Made by a program: the position numbers and the translations under genes
Part shown: in pieces, positions 35,261-45,708 of the stretch
How the letters are laid out: the number at the start of each line of letters is the position of its first letter
Position numbering within the stretch: the stretch's first letter is position 1
Assembly (NCBI RefSeq): GCF_011304195.1
Contig: NZ_CP049887.1
Span: 2,852,001-2,916,000 of the forward strand
Direction of reading: 5' to 3'
Source of the DNA: Vagococcus hydrophili
GTDB lineage: Bacteria > Bacillota > Bacilli > Lactobacillales > Vagococcaceae
DNA length: 64,000 nucleotides
Notes under the pieces: generated by a model
Told to the model about the DNA's origin: nothing
Seen by the model: the letters and a program-made list of their open reading frames with translations, nothing else
The model's database searches: none

Positions 35261-35290
35261 TTTTTGTAAAGGAGTTTCCCTTTACAAAAA
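35261..35290. repeat. Perfect 12-bp inverted repeat after the PBP stop codon
   Basis: TTTTTGTAAAGG and CCTTTACAAAAA flank a 6-base loop and abut the stop codon of the PBP gene. In PBP transcript orientation the stem begins with T and ends with A, so it is not a standard terminator. It may be an mRNA-end protecting stem or a protein site. Confidence 0.6.
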
Positions 35291-37408
35291 TTATTGATGC
35301 GTTTCAGCATAAGCATTCACCACTTGTTTCAGGATAGCCACATTAGTAGCATCTTTATCATCCTTAATTTTCGGAAGAACTACACTAACAGCAATTTGTG
35401 GATTATCATAAGGTGCAAAACCAACAATTGTACTATTAATCACTGTTTCTACATTATTGTTTGTAGGATTCACAGCAAATGTTTCGGCTGTCCCTGTTTT
35501 AGCTGCAATTGGTAAACTTGCTCCTTGGGCCCCGTGAGCCGTTCCCATAGGTCCATTAACTACTTGAACCATTCCTTGATGAATAATATCAAATTCAGAT
35601 TCTTTACCTTCAATTTTGTTCAATGTTTTAGGTTTAATTTCTTTTTTAACTTCACCTAAGTTACCTGAGTTATCGTTGCCATACACCCCTTTTACAACGT
35701 GAGGCGCGACCCTAGTTCCTCCATTAGCAACAGTTGCCACATATTGGTTTAACTGCATTGGTGTATAAGTATCGTAGTTACCAAAAGATAAATCAAGTAA
35801 ATTACCCATAACACCTGGTAAATAATTACCGTTTTTATCTTTATAGTTTGTTCTCACAATTCCAGTTTCCTCACTTGGTAAATCAATTTCTGTTGGAATT
35901 CCTAAACCAAACTCTTCGTAGGTTTTTCTTAAAGTATTATAAACATCTGTTCTAAACGGTAATGACATATTAGGTGTATATGTTGCATCCATCATGCCTA
36001 ATGCAATCTTCATCATGTAAACGTTGGAAGATACTTCTAGTGCTTGCACTGTTGTAAGTGGATAAGAACCGTACTGATTGAATAATGATGATTTTGTTTG
36101 ACCGCCTTCAAAGACTAAAGGTTCATCAATCATTGTTTCATTTCCACTGATAATGCCATTTTCATACCCTGACATAATCGTTGCTGCCTTGATTGATGAT
36201 CCTGGTTCGTAAGCTTTTTTATATGTTCCTAACGCATCATCGACTAGTTCACCTGTTTCAGGATCTTTATTTAAACCAACCATGGATAATACATTTCCGG
36301 TTGACGGTTCAGTTACAACGACATAAGCACCATCTGAATATTGTGCTTTACCAGAATTGATCAAACTTTGATAATTACTTTCTAATATTTCTTCGACTTT
36401 TTTCTGGAATTCTAAATCAATGGTTAAAACAAGGTTGTCCCCTTTTTCACCCGGTTTGACTTCTTTTTTAGAAGTAATTTTTTGGTTTTTATCTGTAGTA
36501 ATCTCAGACTCACCACGTTTACCTTTTAAGTCATTTTCGTAAGATTCTTCTAAATAACTCAAACCAACACGGTCATTGATTTTATAACCTTTTTTAAGGT
36601 ACTCTTCTGCTTTTTCTTCTGGTAAACCTTGTTTCTCAGTCGAAACAGTACCTAGAATCGATCTAATTTGATCTTTTTCAGGATATTCTCTTTCCCAATC
36701 TGTTCCTGCTGAAAGACCAGGAATTGTTGCCGTATTTTCTCCGACAACCGCAATTTCTTCTGGTGTTACATCTTTATTTTTAACGGTAACTGGTTGTAAG
36801 GCATAAGCACTATTGATTTTTTTAAAGACTGTGGCAATCTTCTCGTCTTCTTTTGTGAATTCATAGTCTTTAACATCAACTTTATCTAAAGTTTTCTTAT
36901 ACAGATCACTTGATGATAATTGCTCGCCCTTTGTATTTAATTTATCTGAAACCGTTAATTTACCTTCTGCTTTTTTTAATTCTTTGGGATCTGACAAAAT
37001 ATAATCTTTTTTATCTCGCTCAGATAATTTTTCTGGCTCAATCGCAATTAAATCGACGATTTGCTTGCTTATTTTTTTTATCTCTTCAGCTGTCATGCCC
37101 GTACTTCTTGTAAAAAGAATGGCTTGATTTGCTTTATTTCCTACTAATACTTTTCCTTTGGCATCATAGATATAACCACGAGGAGCATTCTCTTCTATAA
37201 TACTTTTTTGACCTTTTTCGACAATTTCAGCAAATTCATCGTGCTTATTGATTTGAAGGTAAGAAAGTCTAACTACTAATGCGGTAAATAAAAGAAAGAC
37301 GATAAAGAAAAGAAAATCCAATCTAAATGGAACGTGGGATTTTTTTGTATCTTGTTCTGCTTTATTTTTCTTTGAAAAGGGACGCCATGGTGTTTTATTA
37401 TTTCTCAT
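35291..37408 (-). CDS. Class B penicillin-binding protein (PBP2B/PbpA-like transpeptidase)
   Basis: A 705-residue peptidoglycan transpeptidase with a short basic cytosolic head, one membrane helix (about 30-50), a dimerisation domain (70-330) and a transpeptidase domain. The active-site motifs are complete: SxxK at Ser404-Lys407 (PGSSIK), SSN (460-462) and KTG (in AAKTGTAETF). It belongs to the elongation-type PBPs that work with RodA. It lies upstream of rpmG, as pbpA does near yqgN in Bacilli. TATAAT at 37446-37441 probably drives it. Confidence 0.93.
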   Translation of the reverse strand: MRNNKTPWRPFSKKNKAEQDTKKSHVPFRLDFLFFIVFLLFTALVVRLSYLQINKHDEFAEIVEKGQKSIIEENAPRGYIYDAKGKVLVGNKANQAILFTRSTGMTAEEIKKISKQIVDLIAIEPEKLSERDKKDYILSDPKELKKAEGKLTVSDKLNTKGEQLSSSDLYKKTLDKVDVKDYEFTKEDEKIATVFKKINSAYALQPVTVKNKDVTPEEIAVVGENTATIPGLSAGTDWEREYPEKDQIRSILGTVSTEKQGLPEEKAEEYLKKGYKINDRVGLSYLEESYENDLKGKRGESEITTDKNQKITSKKEVKPGEKGDNLVLTIDLEFQKKVEEILESNYQSLINSGKAQYSDGAYVVVTEPSTGNVLSMVGLNKDPETGELVDDALGTYKKAYEPGSSIKAATIMSGYENGIISGNETMIDEPLVFEGGQTKSSLFNQYGSYPLTTVQALEVSSNVYMMKIALGMMDATYTPNMSLPFRTDVYNTLRKTYEEFGLGIPTEIDLPSEETGIVRTNYKDKNGNYLPGVMGNLLDLSFGNYDTYTPMQLNQYVATVANGGTRVAPHVVKGVYGNDNSGNLGEVKKEIKPKTLNKIEGKESEFDIIHQGMVQVVNGPMGTAHGAQGASLPIAAKTGTAETFAVNPTNNNVETVINSTIVGFAPYDNPQIAVSVVLPKIKDDKDATNVAILKQVVNAYAETHQ

Positions 37409-37598
37409 TTATATAAAAAGTCCTTTCGAAATCACAATTAATTATATTTTACACTTTTATCTGATTAAATTTCTTAATAATTTCTGAAATTTAACGAATT
37501 CTTATTCTAAAAACTCATTATTGAGTATCTCATGCTTTCCCTTGTTTTTCAATGAAATTCACTTTCTTTTCATAAATTTTTATAATTTAAAAATCATT

Positions 37599-37645
37599 AA
37601 AAAAAGAGCTAAAACACAAGTTTCAAACTTATGCTTTAACTCTTC
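37599..37645 (-). terminator. Terminator of thrS
   Basis: On the minus strand AAGAGTTAAAGCATAAGTT / AACTTGTGTTTTAGCTCTT, imperfect, followed by TTTTTTT. Confidence 0.85.
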
Positions 37646-37653
37646 ATAATTCA

Positions 37654-39597
37654 TTATTTACGGCTATAGTTTTTCACGTCAGCGACAACTGATTCAACAA
37701 ACATATCAACGTTCATCTCACTTGTTTCTTTGCTTCCGTAACGACGAATATTTACGCCACCGTTTTCTAATTCTTTATCTCCAACCACAATTTGATATGG
37801 TACTTTTTGAGTTTGAGATTCACGAATCTTGTAACCCATTTTTTCATTACGAGTATCCACTTCAAAACGCAAACCATGCATATCTAATTTTTCTTTGATT
37901 TCAAAAGCATAATCACTATGTAAATCTAAGTTTACAGGAATGATTGTTCCTTGAACTGGTGCTAACCAAGTTGGGAATGCTCCTTTATGAACTTCAGTTA
38001 AGTGAGCTACAAAACGTTCCATTGTAGACACGATACCACGGTGAATAACTACTGGACGGTGATTATTTTCCCCATCTTCACCCACGTAAGTTAAATCAAA
38101 ACGCTCTGGTAATAGGAAGTCTAATTGAATAGTAGACAATGTTTCTTCTGTTCCTAAAGCTGTTTTAATTTGAACGTCCATCTTAGGTCCGTAGAAGGCT
38201 GCTTCTCCTTCTGCTTCGAAGAATTCAACGCCAGCTTCAACTAAGGCAGCACGTAATGTTGTTTCTGCTTTTTCCCACATTTCATCATCATCAAAGTATT
38301 TTTCAGTATTTTTAGGGTCACGTAAACTTAAACGCAAACGATAGTTATCGATGTTAAAGTCTTCGTATACTTTAACCATTAAGTCAAGTGTTCTCATAAA
38401 CTCATCTTTAATTTGATCAGGACGAACAAATGTATGACCATCATTTAAAGTCATTTCACGAACACGAGCTAAACCAGATAACGCCCCAGATTTTTCGTAA
38501 CGGTGCATCATACCAAGTTCAGCAATACGAATTGGTAATTCACGGTAGCTATGGATATCATTTTTATAAACCATCATGTGATGTGGACAGTTCATTGGAC
38601 GTAACACTAACATCTCGCCGTCACCCATATCCATTGGTGGGAACATGTCTTCATGATAGTGATCCCAATGACCTGAACGTTTGTACATTTCTACATCTGC
38701 CATAATCGGAGTGTATACATGTTGGTAACCTAAACTAATTTCTTTATCCACGATGTAGCGTTCAACGACACGGCGAATAGTCGCACCTTTTGGTAACCAG
38801 AATGGCAGACCAGAACCTACATCAGGGTTAACCATGAATAAATCAAGTTCTTTACCTAATTTACGGTGGTCACGTTCTTTGGCTTCTTCACGCATTTTTA
38901 AGTATTCTTTTAATTCTTTTTTATCAAAAAAGGCTGTTCCGTAAACACGTTGCATCATTTTATTGTCTGAGTTACCTCTCCAATAAGCACCAGCTACTGA
39001 TAATAACTTGAAAACTTGAATGCGTCCTGTTGAAGGAACATGAACCCCGCGACATAAATCAACAAAATCACCTTGGTCATAAACAGTGATTGTTTCGTCT
39101 GCTGGAAGGTCGTTGATTAACTCTTCTTTGTAAGGATCCCCTTTAAAAATTTCTAAAGCTTCTTCTTTTGAGACTTCTTTTCTAAGGATTGGGTTATTTT
39201 CTTTAACAATCTTCATCATTTCTTCTTCAATCTTAACTAAATCTTCTTCTGAGACCGCTTGACCTTCATTGTCAGTGTCGTAATAGAAGCCGTTGTCGAT
39301 TGCTGGACCTACACCAAAATGAATATTTGGGTATAAACGTCTCACAGCATTTGCCATTAAATGGGCTGTTGAGTGACGTAGGATTTGAAGCGCATCATCA
39401 TGTCCTGGTGACACGATTTCTAAAGAACCGTCCTCTTCAATCTCACGGTTTAAATCGATTAACTCACCATTTAATTTTCCTGCTAATGCTTTTTTAGCCA
39501 AACTATTACTAATTGTTTTTGCAATATCATATGTTGTCGACTTCGCCTCAAATTCTTTCACTGCGCCATCTGGGAATGTAATTTTAATCATTGACAT
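37654..39597 (-). CDS. thrS: Threonyl-tRNA synthetase
   Basis: The enzyme charges tRNA-Thr. The 647-residue protein has the TGS domain (about 4-62), the editing domain with [16 protein letters not shown] (about 72-87), the class II core with the zinc Cys in RPMNCPHHM, and the anticodon-binding domain (about 545-640). Length is standard. AGGAGGAAACAAG precedes the ATG at 39597. Expression is controlled by the T-box directly upstream. Confidence 0.98.
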   Translation of the reverse strand: MSMIKITFPDGAVKEFEAKSTTYDIAKTISNSLAKKALAGKLNGELIDLNREIEEDGSLEIVSPGHDDALQILRHSTAHLMANAVRRLYPNIHFGVGPAIDNGFYYDTDNEGQAVSEEDLVKIEEEMMKIVKENNPILRKEVSKEEALEIFKGDPYKEELINDLPADETITVYDQGDFVDLCRGVHVPSTGRIQVFKLLSVAGAYWRGNSDNKMMQRVYGTAFFDKKELKEYLKMREEAKERDHRKLGKELDLFMVNPDVGSGLPFWLPKGATIRRVVERYIVDKEISLGYQHVYTPIMADVEMYKRSGHWDHYHEDMFPPMDMGDGEMLVLRPMNCPHHMMVYKNDIHSYRELPIRIAELGMMHRYEKSGALSGLARVREMTLNDGHTFVRPDQIKDEFMRTLDLMVKVYEDFNIDNYRLRLSLRDPKNTEKYFDDDEMWEKAETTLRAALVEAGVEFFEAEGEAAFYGPKMDVQIKTALGTEETLSTIQLDFLLPERFDLTYVGEDGENNHRPVVIHRGIVSTMERFVAHLTEVHKGAFPTWLAPVQGTIIPVNLDLHSDYAFEIKEKLDMHGLRFEVDTRNEKMGYKIRESQTQKVPYQIVVGDKELENGGVNIRRYGSKETSEMNVDMFVESVVADVKNYSRK

Positions 39598-39611
39598 CTT
39601 GTTTCCTCCTA

Positions 39612-39860
39612 TTTTTTGAAATAAAAAAAGCCCTATTAAGCATATAGCTTAATAGGACGAATTAACGTGGTTCCACCTAACTGTTGAATCACTAAATAAG
39701 CTGATTCTTCTCGAACGTGATAACGGTACGACCGGCTTAGTTTCGACTAAGCTCTTGAAAGTGGTCAATCATTGGACTTGTTTAGGAAACTTTCAGTCTA
39801 GGTTTCCCTCCCTAACAAACAGTTTTCAATCATCGGTGTCTTTCGCATCAATCTATATTA
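39612..39860 (-). promoter_or_regulatory. T-box riboswitch controlling thrS
   Basis: On the minus strand the leader carries the canonical T-box AGGTGGAACCACG (antiterminator bulge, 39665-39680 region). It is followed by the terminator GTCCTATTAAGC / GCTTAATAGGGC and a T-run. The Stem I region includes GGGAGGGAAACC. A plausible specifier is ACC (39765-39763, in GATTGACCAC), a Thr codon, which fits thrS. Uncharged tRNA-Thr should allow read-through. The specifier assignment is by position only. This accounts for most of the gap between thrS and the ABC transporter genes. Confidence 0.95.
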
Positions 39861-39913
39861 TTAATGTTATCCATATTTAAACACTTTTTCTAAATTTTAT
39901 CAAGTTGAAATGT

Positions 39914-41542
39914 CTAATTTTTTAATTTAAATGTTTTAGGTGCAAATCTAACAATCACCAACATCCCGATTATAAAGTAAAGAATAGAAATGCCTGAAAC
40001 TATCATCCCATACATTAAACCGACTGATTTTAATTGTAAACTCAAGTAAGATAATCCGTAGAACACACCATCTACTACTTTGTAGACAGGATTCTTCACC
40101 TGAAAATCACTAGTAAAGGGTTGTAGAATATAATAAACAAATAATTCATGGAAGGAAAACAAAATAGTTAAACTCGTCATTACGAACAATAAAAGTAACA
40201 TAAATGATAGGCTTAAAAAGTGCTGATTAACCACATTAAAAATCACAACCCATCCATAAATTGCTAGTGAGATAAGCCCATTATAGTAAAAAATTTTAAA
40301 GAAACGGTAGAAAAAACCACTGACAATTGCCTTTGATTCTCTATAAAAAGGATACGCCAGCATAGAATAGTCACAATTGACAAACAGTGTTTGCACCATT
40401 TTCTTTCCAAAGGATAATAAATATAGGATAAAAAACATGACAGGAATCATATTGTAAAGAATTTCTTCTAGTTTATCTCCTTTAATTTGAATAGGAAATA
40501 CTTGACTTGCAACAACAACACTTAGCATCACAACAGATATGCCAACCAACCTTATAAAAAGTTGCTTACGTAAAGTTGTTTTAAATCGGTTGAATAATAA
40601 GGCATTTAAATACTTACTACCTGTGTATTTAGCTAGATTTTTATCACTCTCATTTTTTTCAAGTTTTGTTTTCTGACCTTCTCCTAAATAATAATTATTA
40701 TCTTTTTTCTGTTTATCTGAGTGATCAATCACTGTTTCTGAAGATTCAAATATTTGTCTTGCATACTCTTCAAAGCGGTTAAATCTAACGTACAAATAGA
40801 ACAAAGGAAAACTTAAAATCACCCAAATAAAAGCTGTTAACCAGTTAATCGTCAGACGTTCAACTAAATGAACTTGATCAGTTTGATGTAGTGCAAATAA
40901 TCCAATAAAAGTTAAGGCAATATAACTTAAACAAAGGATGGCTTTTGAAGCGAATCGCCTTTTAAACAGTGTCATACGTAAATTAATAACTGACCAAAAT
41001 AATGATAAGCTGATTTCTGAAAAGATCCCAATTAATAAATATAAGCCTAAATTTTTCTCTATCAACCCGATAATCACAATACTAGGTAAACCATACACTG
41101 TACTTTTTATAATATTTAGAATTGCCGTTCGCTTGATATATTGTTCTTTAGATATTCTAAAATTAGCGATAAAACGAACTTCTTGTTGTTGCAGTATTGG
41201 AAAAAGATAGCCAATGCAACAACCGATTCCCACAAAAATAATGAACCAAACCGTAAAAATTGAAATATCCTGATTCAATCCTGAGTTTATTCCCTTACTT
41301 ATAAAAAAGCTTAAAACAAAAGGAATACCATATATCCCAAAAGAAACAAATAAAGCGATGATAAGTTTAAACAATGCAATAAATTTCTTTATATTGTATT
41401 CACGATATAACATGGTTGTTGGAATGATTTTTCCAACTAATGGAATTCGTCCTAAATAATAAATCAAACCATTCGCAAATAAAATCGCCTTAAAATTTCG
41501 GTACTTCCATTCTAATTTAAAGAGTTCTTTGATTTCATTCAT
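39914..41542 (-). CDS. ABC transporter permease, unknown substrate
   Basis: A 542-residue membrane protein with about 12 helices in two groups, separated by a charged cytosolic loop (EGQKTKLEKNESDKNLAK). It lies after its ATPase with an 8-base overlap. The start at 41542 (MNEIKELFKLEWKYRNFK) is preferred over an in-frame codon at 41605 inside the ATPase. Two-component exporters of this design (EcsB- or YthQ-like) are common in Firmicutes; substrate cannot be read here. Confidence 0.75.
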   Translation of the reverse strand: MNEIKELFKLEWKYRNFKAILFANGLIYYLGRIPLVGKIIPTTMLYREYNIKKFIALFKLIIALFVSFGIYGIPFVLSFFISKGINSGLNQDISIFTVWFIIFVGIGCCIGYLFPILQQQEVRFIANFRISKEQYIKRTAILNIIKSTVYGLPSIVIIGLIEKNLGLYLLIGIFSEISLSLFWSVINLRMTLFKRRFASKAILCLSYIALTFIGLFALHQTDQVHLVERLTINWLTAFIWVILSFPLFYLYVRFNRFEEYARQIFESSETVIDHSDKQKKDNNYYLGEGQKTKLEKNESDKNLAKYTGSKYLNALLFNRFKTTLRKQLFIRLVGISVVMLSVVVASQVFPIQIKGDKLEEILYNMIPVMFFILYLLSFGKKMVQTLFVNCDYSMLAYPFYRESKAIVSGFFYRFFKIFYYNGLISLAIYGWVVIFNVVNQHFLSLSFMLLLLFVMTSLTILFSFHELFVYYILQPFTSDFQVKNPVYKVVDGVFYGLSYLSLQLKSVGLMYGMIVSGISILYFIIGMLVIVRFAPKTFKLKN

Positions 41543-42254
41543 TGCTGATTCCGCCGTCTTCTTCAGATAACAAACGAACGATTTCTTCTTCGAAGTCAGC
41601 GTCATGAATTGAACTTGCTGGGATGCCTCTTAATTTACCGTTATGCAGTAACACGATTTCATCACATAAATCTTGAGCTAGCTGTAAAATATGTGTGGAG
41701 AATATTACCACTGATTCTGATTTCATAGAAAGAATCAGTTCTTTCATCTCATGAGCTGCTACCACATCAAAAGATGTTAAAGGTTCATCTAAGAGTAACA
41801 CAGGTGGTTGAATCATCATGGTTGCGATCATCTGTACTTTATTTTTCATTCCATGAGAATATTCCTTCATCAAACGATGACGGTCTTCTTTTTTGATTCC
41901 CACTTTTGAAAGATACGAATCAGGTGTTCGAATATTTTTCATTTGATGGGCATTCATATCAATGAAAAATTTGATAAACTCGTAACCTGTCATAAAATCA
42001 GGGACATTAGGTGTTGCATGAACTAAACCAATGTCTGTTTCTTTATATGCTTTATTTTCTGTCTCATCCTCTAAAAAAATATTACCAGAATCATAGTTTA
42101 TATCTTTAGAAATACAGTTAAACAACGTTGTTTTACCTGCCCCATTACGGCCTAATAATCCGTAGATTTTTCCCTTTTTGAATTCAAAGGAAGCTTGATC
42201 TATCACTTTTTTCTCTTTGAAATCCTTTTCAAGATTATCTATAATTAATTTCAT
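41535..42254 (-). CDS. ABC transporter ATP-binding protein
   Basis: A 239-residue ATPase with Walker A GLLGRNGAGKTT, Q-loop region, signature YSHGMKNKVQ (in place of LSGGQ) and Walker B PVLLLDEPLTS followed by the H-loop FSTHIL. It partners the permease at 39914-41542. The divergent proC gene lies upstream. Confidence 0.9.
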   Translation of the reverse strand: MKLIIDNLEKDFKEKKVIDQASFEFKKGKIYGLLGRNGAGKTTLFNCISKDINYDSGNIFLEDETENKAYKETDIGLVHATPNVPDFMTGYEFIKFFIDMNAHQMKNIRTPDSYLSKVGIKKEDRHRLMKEYSHGMKNKVQMIATMMIQPPVLLLDEPLTSFDVVAAHEMKELILSMKSESVVIFSTHILQLAQDLCDEIVLLHNGKLRGIPASSIHDADFEEEIVRLLSEEDGGISNE

Positions 42255-42401
42255 TCTTTCCCTCCAAAAATACTACTTGTTATTATATAAAAATAAGTAT
42301 ACCTAATATAGATTATCTTTTCTATCTTTAAGAACAAAACCTATATTTAGTAACTCTTTTATTTTATAATAAGAGCAGAAATATACAAGGAGGAATTTTT
42401 T

Positions 42402-43181
42402 ATGAATATTGGAATTTTTGGCGCAGGCCATATGGGGAGTGCTATGATCAAGGGATGGTTGCGTTCTGAGGCTATATCACCTAATGACTTACTCGTTAGA
42501 GGTGGACGACGTGGCACTGCTCAAACACTTCAAGAGGAACTACAATTTAAATTAACCAATGATAATCAAGCTTTTTTAGAACAAGATATTATTTTTCTTG
42601 CTGTGAATACACCTTTAATTTTATCTATTTTGAAAGAATTAAAAGAAACATTACAAGATAAAGTCATTCCGATTGTTTCAGTTTCAGCGGGTGTCTCAGT
42701 GAAAGAAATGCAAGCTGTCATGGGAGGATCTTATCCTTTAGCTCAAGCAATTCCAAATACACCGGTTCAAATCAATCAAGGTATTACTGGTATTGTATAT
42801 GCCGAGAATATAGCATCTGAAAGTAAAGAACTCATTCAGACTAGTTTCAATTACTTAGGAGAATTAGTAGAAATAACCGAAGATAAAATCGGGATTTTTG
42901 GTACATTAGCTGGCTGTGGCCCTGCTTTTGTGGATGTCTTCATGGAAGCTTTAAGTGACGGTGCTGTCCTTAACGGTATGGACCGAGACATGGCTTACCA
43001 CGTAGCCGCCAAAATGGTCGCAAGCTCAGCCAACCTTTTACTAGAAACAGGCAAACACCCAGGAGAACTAAAAGACGGCGTAACCTCACCAGGAGGGACA
43101 ACCATCAAAGGCATCACAGCCCTCGAAAAAGAAGGCTTTAGATACGCCACGATTAATGCGATAGATACAATTATGAACTAG
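42402..43181 (+). CDS. proC: Pyrroline-5-carboxylate reductase
   Basis: The enzyme reduces pyrroline-5-carboxylate to proline with NAD(P)H. The 259-residue protein has the Rossmann motif GIFGAGHMGSAM (4-15) and the C-terminal signature DGVTSPGGTTIKGI. AAGGAGGAAT precedes the ATG. The final G of its TAG stop is the first base of structured repeat copy B. Confidence 0.96.
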   Translation: MNIGIFGAGHMGSAMIKGWLRSEAISPNDLLVRGGRRGTAQTLQEELQFKLTNDNQAFLEQDIIFLAVNTPLILSILKELKETLQDKVIPIVSVSAGVSVKEMQAVMGGSYPLAQAIPNTPVQINQGITGIVYAENIASESKELIQTSFNYLGELVEITEDKIGIFGTLAGCGPAFVDVFMEALSDGAVLNGMDRDMAYHVAAKMVASSANLLLETGKHPGELKDGVTSPGGTTIKGITALEKEGFRYATINAIDTIMN

Positions 43182-43357
43182 CGTGATGAAAAAGGCGCTT
43201 AGCTCCAAGCAATTGGAGGAAAATAAAAATAATTCGTGCTCTTTGAATTAATTTTATTTTTCGAAATTGCCGCAGGAGCTGCCTTTTGAATCCAGACTAC
43301 ACAGAGTGATGAAAAAGGCGTTTAGCTCCAAGCAATTGGAGTCAAACGCCTTTTCCA
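43181..43357 (+). repeat. Stop-codon-abutting hairpin repeat, copy B (full unit plus terminator half unit)
   Basis: The full unit (43181-43303, 123 bases) begins at the last base of the proC stop. Its arms pair as AAAAGGC/GCCTTTT, GCTCC/GGAGC, GCAATT/AATTGC and an AT-rich apical stem closed by AATTC/GAATT. The half-unit (43304-43357) folds on its own: AAAAGGCGTTT/AAACGCCTTTT outside and CTCCAA/TTGGAG inside. That makes a bidirectional terminator with the convergent YjbR-like gene. This is the clearest case of a half-unit acting as terminator. Confidence 0.88.
43308..43357. terminator. Bidirectional terminator formed by the copy B half unit
   Basis: The outer stem AAAAGGCGTTT / AAACGCCTTTT and inner stem CTCCAA / TTGGAG (loop GCAA) are perfect. 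T-runs are four to five bases on each strand. Confidence 0.85.
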
Positions 43358-43362
43358 CTATT

Positions 43363-43734
43363 TTACTGCTCAGACAATTCTTTCCTCACCTTAGCCGGTA
43401 ATTTCTTCCATACTAACTCATACGAAGTCTGAATCATTCTTTTAATCTCTTCATCACTGATTTCTGTGGATTTCAAATAAATAGAATTCCAATGCTTTTT
43501 ATTCGCGTAATAGCCAGGAACAACGTCCTCATAAGTTTCTCTCAAAACTTCATTAACCTCTGGCTCACCTTTTAACGTAATCAACGAGTCTTCATCAGCA
43601 TTTTTTGACATCATCCCAAATTGTTTACCTAGTAAATCAAAATAAATACAGTCCCAATCTTCACGGTAATACACCTTCCCGTGAGGCAATTGATTACCAA
43701 ACTCTTCAAATCTTTTCATTCGTTCTGTTATCAT
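43363..43734 (-). CDS. MmcQ/YjbR family protein
   Basis: A 123-residue protein of the CyaY-like MmcQ/YjbR fold, often described as DNA-binding, role unknown. Signatures are the WDCIYFDLLGKQFGMMSK and KGEPEVNEVLRETYEDVVPGYY segments and KHWNSIYL near the end. The reading frame is complete and convergent with proC. Confidence 0.85.
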   Translation of the reverse strand: MITERMKRFEEFGNQLPHGKVYYREDWDCIYFDLLGKQFGMMSKNADEDSLITLKGEPEVNEVLRETYEDVVPGYYANKKHWNSIYLKSTEISDEEIKRMIQTSYELVWKKLPAKVRKELSEQ

Positions 43735-43763
43735 GTGATCACTCCTTATAAAATTGATTATAA

Positions 43764-43808
43764 CAAAAAAATGACCGCCTAACAGCTTGAGAGCTATTGA
43801 CGATCATT
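43764..43808 (-). terminator. Terminator of the BceAB-like ABC operon
   Basis: On the minus strand AATGATCGTCAATAGCT / AGCTGTTAGGCGGTCATT, imperfect with loop CTCA, followed by TTTTTTT. Confidence 0.85.
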
Positions 43809-43815
43809 CTATAAG

Positions 43816-45708
43816 TTAACTTGCTACTGAACGATATAATTTGTTGAAATAGAAAACTCTTGCGATTAAGTAATACACAATTTGAATAACAATAAAGGCA
43901 CCTAGAACATAAAGTGCTGTTATTTGTAGTCCTTTGCCAAACAAGGCATACATCGCTGTTAGAGCGACTGCTCCGTGAATACATGACACAACAATGGGCG
44001 TAAAGAATAAAATGCCAACTTGTTGATACACCACTTTTTTCATTTCTTTTTTACTAAAACCTAATTTATGAATCATGCTGAATTTCTCAATGTCAACAGC
44101 CATATCACTGTATAATCTGAAGTAAAGGAAACTTCCGGCTGAGATGAAGAAGATAATTCCGATAAAGAAGCCGATAAATAATATTGGTGCATAAGAATCT
44201 GTAATCATTTGGATCGTACTTGCTTTAGCATCAACTCTCTCAAAGGCTTTATTCTTACCTAAAGCGTCACCTGCTTGTTTTTGTTGTTCAAAACTACCTT
44301 CGTTAACTAACCATGCATGCATGACAGTCATTTTGTTGTTCTCTTTTAATTTATCAAAGTTAGTATCGGATACAACATAAGTTCCACTATACGTTGGCCA
44401 TACAGCTTGTTTCACTTCGACTTGTGTGATACTTAATTTTTGTGATTCACTCATTGTAAATTCTGTTGGTCTATCACTCTTTTGACCTGTCAGCATTTCA
44501 GCATCGGGAGCACTTAAATCTTTCAGAGAGACTGCTGACTTGTCATCAACTGTTAATTCTTTTTCACCAATTTTTTTAGCAATCTCATTGTATTGAGAAA
44601 CTTTTAAAACACTTGGTATCGTTTCTTGACCGACTGAATTAGGAACTGATAAAGGTGTGACTTGATACTCGTCAGCTTTCACCTCATTTTTTTTCAATGT
44701 TTCATTAATAATTGAAACGTGTTCTTCTGTTTTATCCGCTTGTTCTGGATTTTCTGTTATTGAGTAATCATATGGCATTGAATTAATACCACTTAACGTC
44801 ATTTCTTTAAAACCAGTCAATGTTCCAATCGCAGAAAATGCAACAGTTGTAATGACTGCAACTAAGAAGAATGAACGGGCATTGTCTTTCATTCTAAAAC
44901 TTAAATCAGAAAAAACTAACATATTTGTTTTTTTCCAGAAACGATTTTCATTTTTTTTAAGGGCGTTAACAACAAAAACACTTAATTGATTAAATAAGAA
45001 ACGTGTTCCTAAAATGACTAAAATGATAACTGGTACCATGGCCATAACAACCTGCATACCTTGAACCATTAAAGCAACGGCGTAACCTACACCAATTAAA
45101 ACAATCGCTAAAATTGATTTAATCGCAGACGCTTTCACTTCACCTTTACCCATATCTTGGCTCTTTAATAATTCTTGAACGTCCATTTTTGGTATTTTAA
45201 ATTGGATGAAGAATGATATAATCATGAAAAGTAAAATAAAAGAAACAAAAGTTACAGCAATTGCTTTTACTGGAAAATAAAAACCTAAATCAACACGCAT
45301 GGTGATTTTACTTAACCATAAAATTAATTGTGAAAAGAAAATTCCCACAAACGTTCCGACAACAGTTGAAAGAAAACCAACGATTGTATTTTCTTGGAAA
45401 ACCATTTTCCTTAATTGTTTAGGTGACATCCCTTGAATGAGCAACAAACCAAATTCTTTCTTACGAGATTGGAGGAAAATATCCATTGAGTACAATACAT
45501 AAAAGAAAGAAAAAATGTAGATAATCACACTAGACGTAATCATCCCAGCTTTGACAGCCATATGAAGATCACCATTTAATTTTGGATGAAAAGCAAAGAC
45601 TGCAAAGGTAAAGAAAGTCATAACAGTCGTTAAGGTACTAAAGAAATACGCCATATAAAGACTCTTATTTCGAATCGTATTTTTAAAGACAAACTCCTTA
45701 AATCTCAT
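43816..45708 (-). CDS. FtsX-like ABC permease (BceB/VraG-type)
   Basis: The 630-residue protein has ten predicted membrane helices in the BceB layout: two at the start, clusters, and a large exterior domain of about 200 residues (around 305-515) between helices 7 and 8. Members of this family sense or remove cell-wall-active peptides. It overlaps the ATPase gene by 11 bases. No BceRS-type two-component system lies nearby, so signalling partners must be elsewhere or absent. Confidence 0.87.
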   Translation of the reverse strand: MRFKEFVFKNTIRNKSLYMAYFFSTLTTVMTFFTFAVFAFHPKLNGDLHMAVKAGMITSSVIIYIFSFFYVLYSMDIFLQSRKKEFGLLLIQGMSPKQLRKMVFQENTIVGFLSTVVGTFVGIFFSQLILWLSKITMRVDLGFYFPVKAIAVTFVSFILLFMIISFFIQFKIPKMDVQELLKSQDMGKGEVKASAIKSILAIVLIGVGYAVALMVQGMQVVMAMVPVIILVILGTRFLFNQLSVFVVNALKKNENRFWKKTNMLVFSDLSFRMKDNARSFFLVAVITTVAFSAIGTLTGFKEMTLSGINSMPYDYSITENPEQADKTEEHVSIINETLKKNEVKADEYQVTPLSVPNSVGQETIPSVLKVSQYNEIAKKIGEKELTVDDKSAVSLKDLSAPDAEMLTGQKSDRPTEFTMSESQKLSITQVEVKQAVWPTYSGTYVVSDTNFDKLKENNKMTVMHAWLVNEGSFEQQKQAGDALGKNKAFERVDAKASTIQMITDSYAPILFIGFFIGIIFFISAGSFLYFRLYSDMAVDIEKFSMIHKLGFSKKEMKKVVYQQVGILFFTPIVVSCIHGAVALTAMYALFGKGLQITALYVLGAFIVIQIVYYLIARVFYFNKLYRSVAS

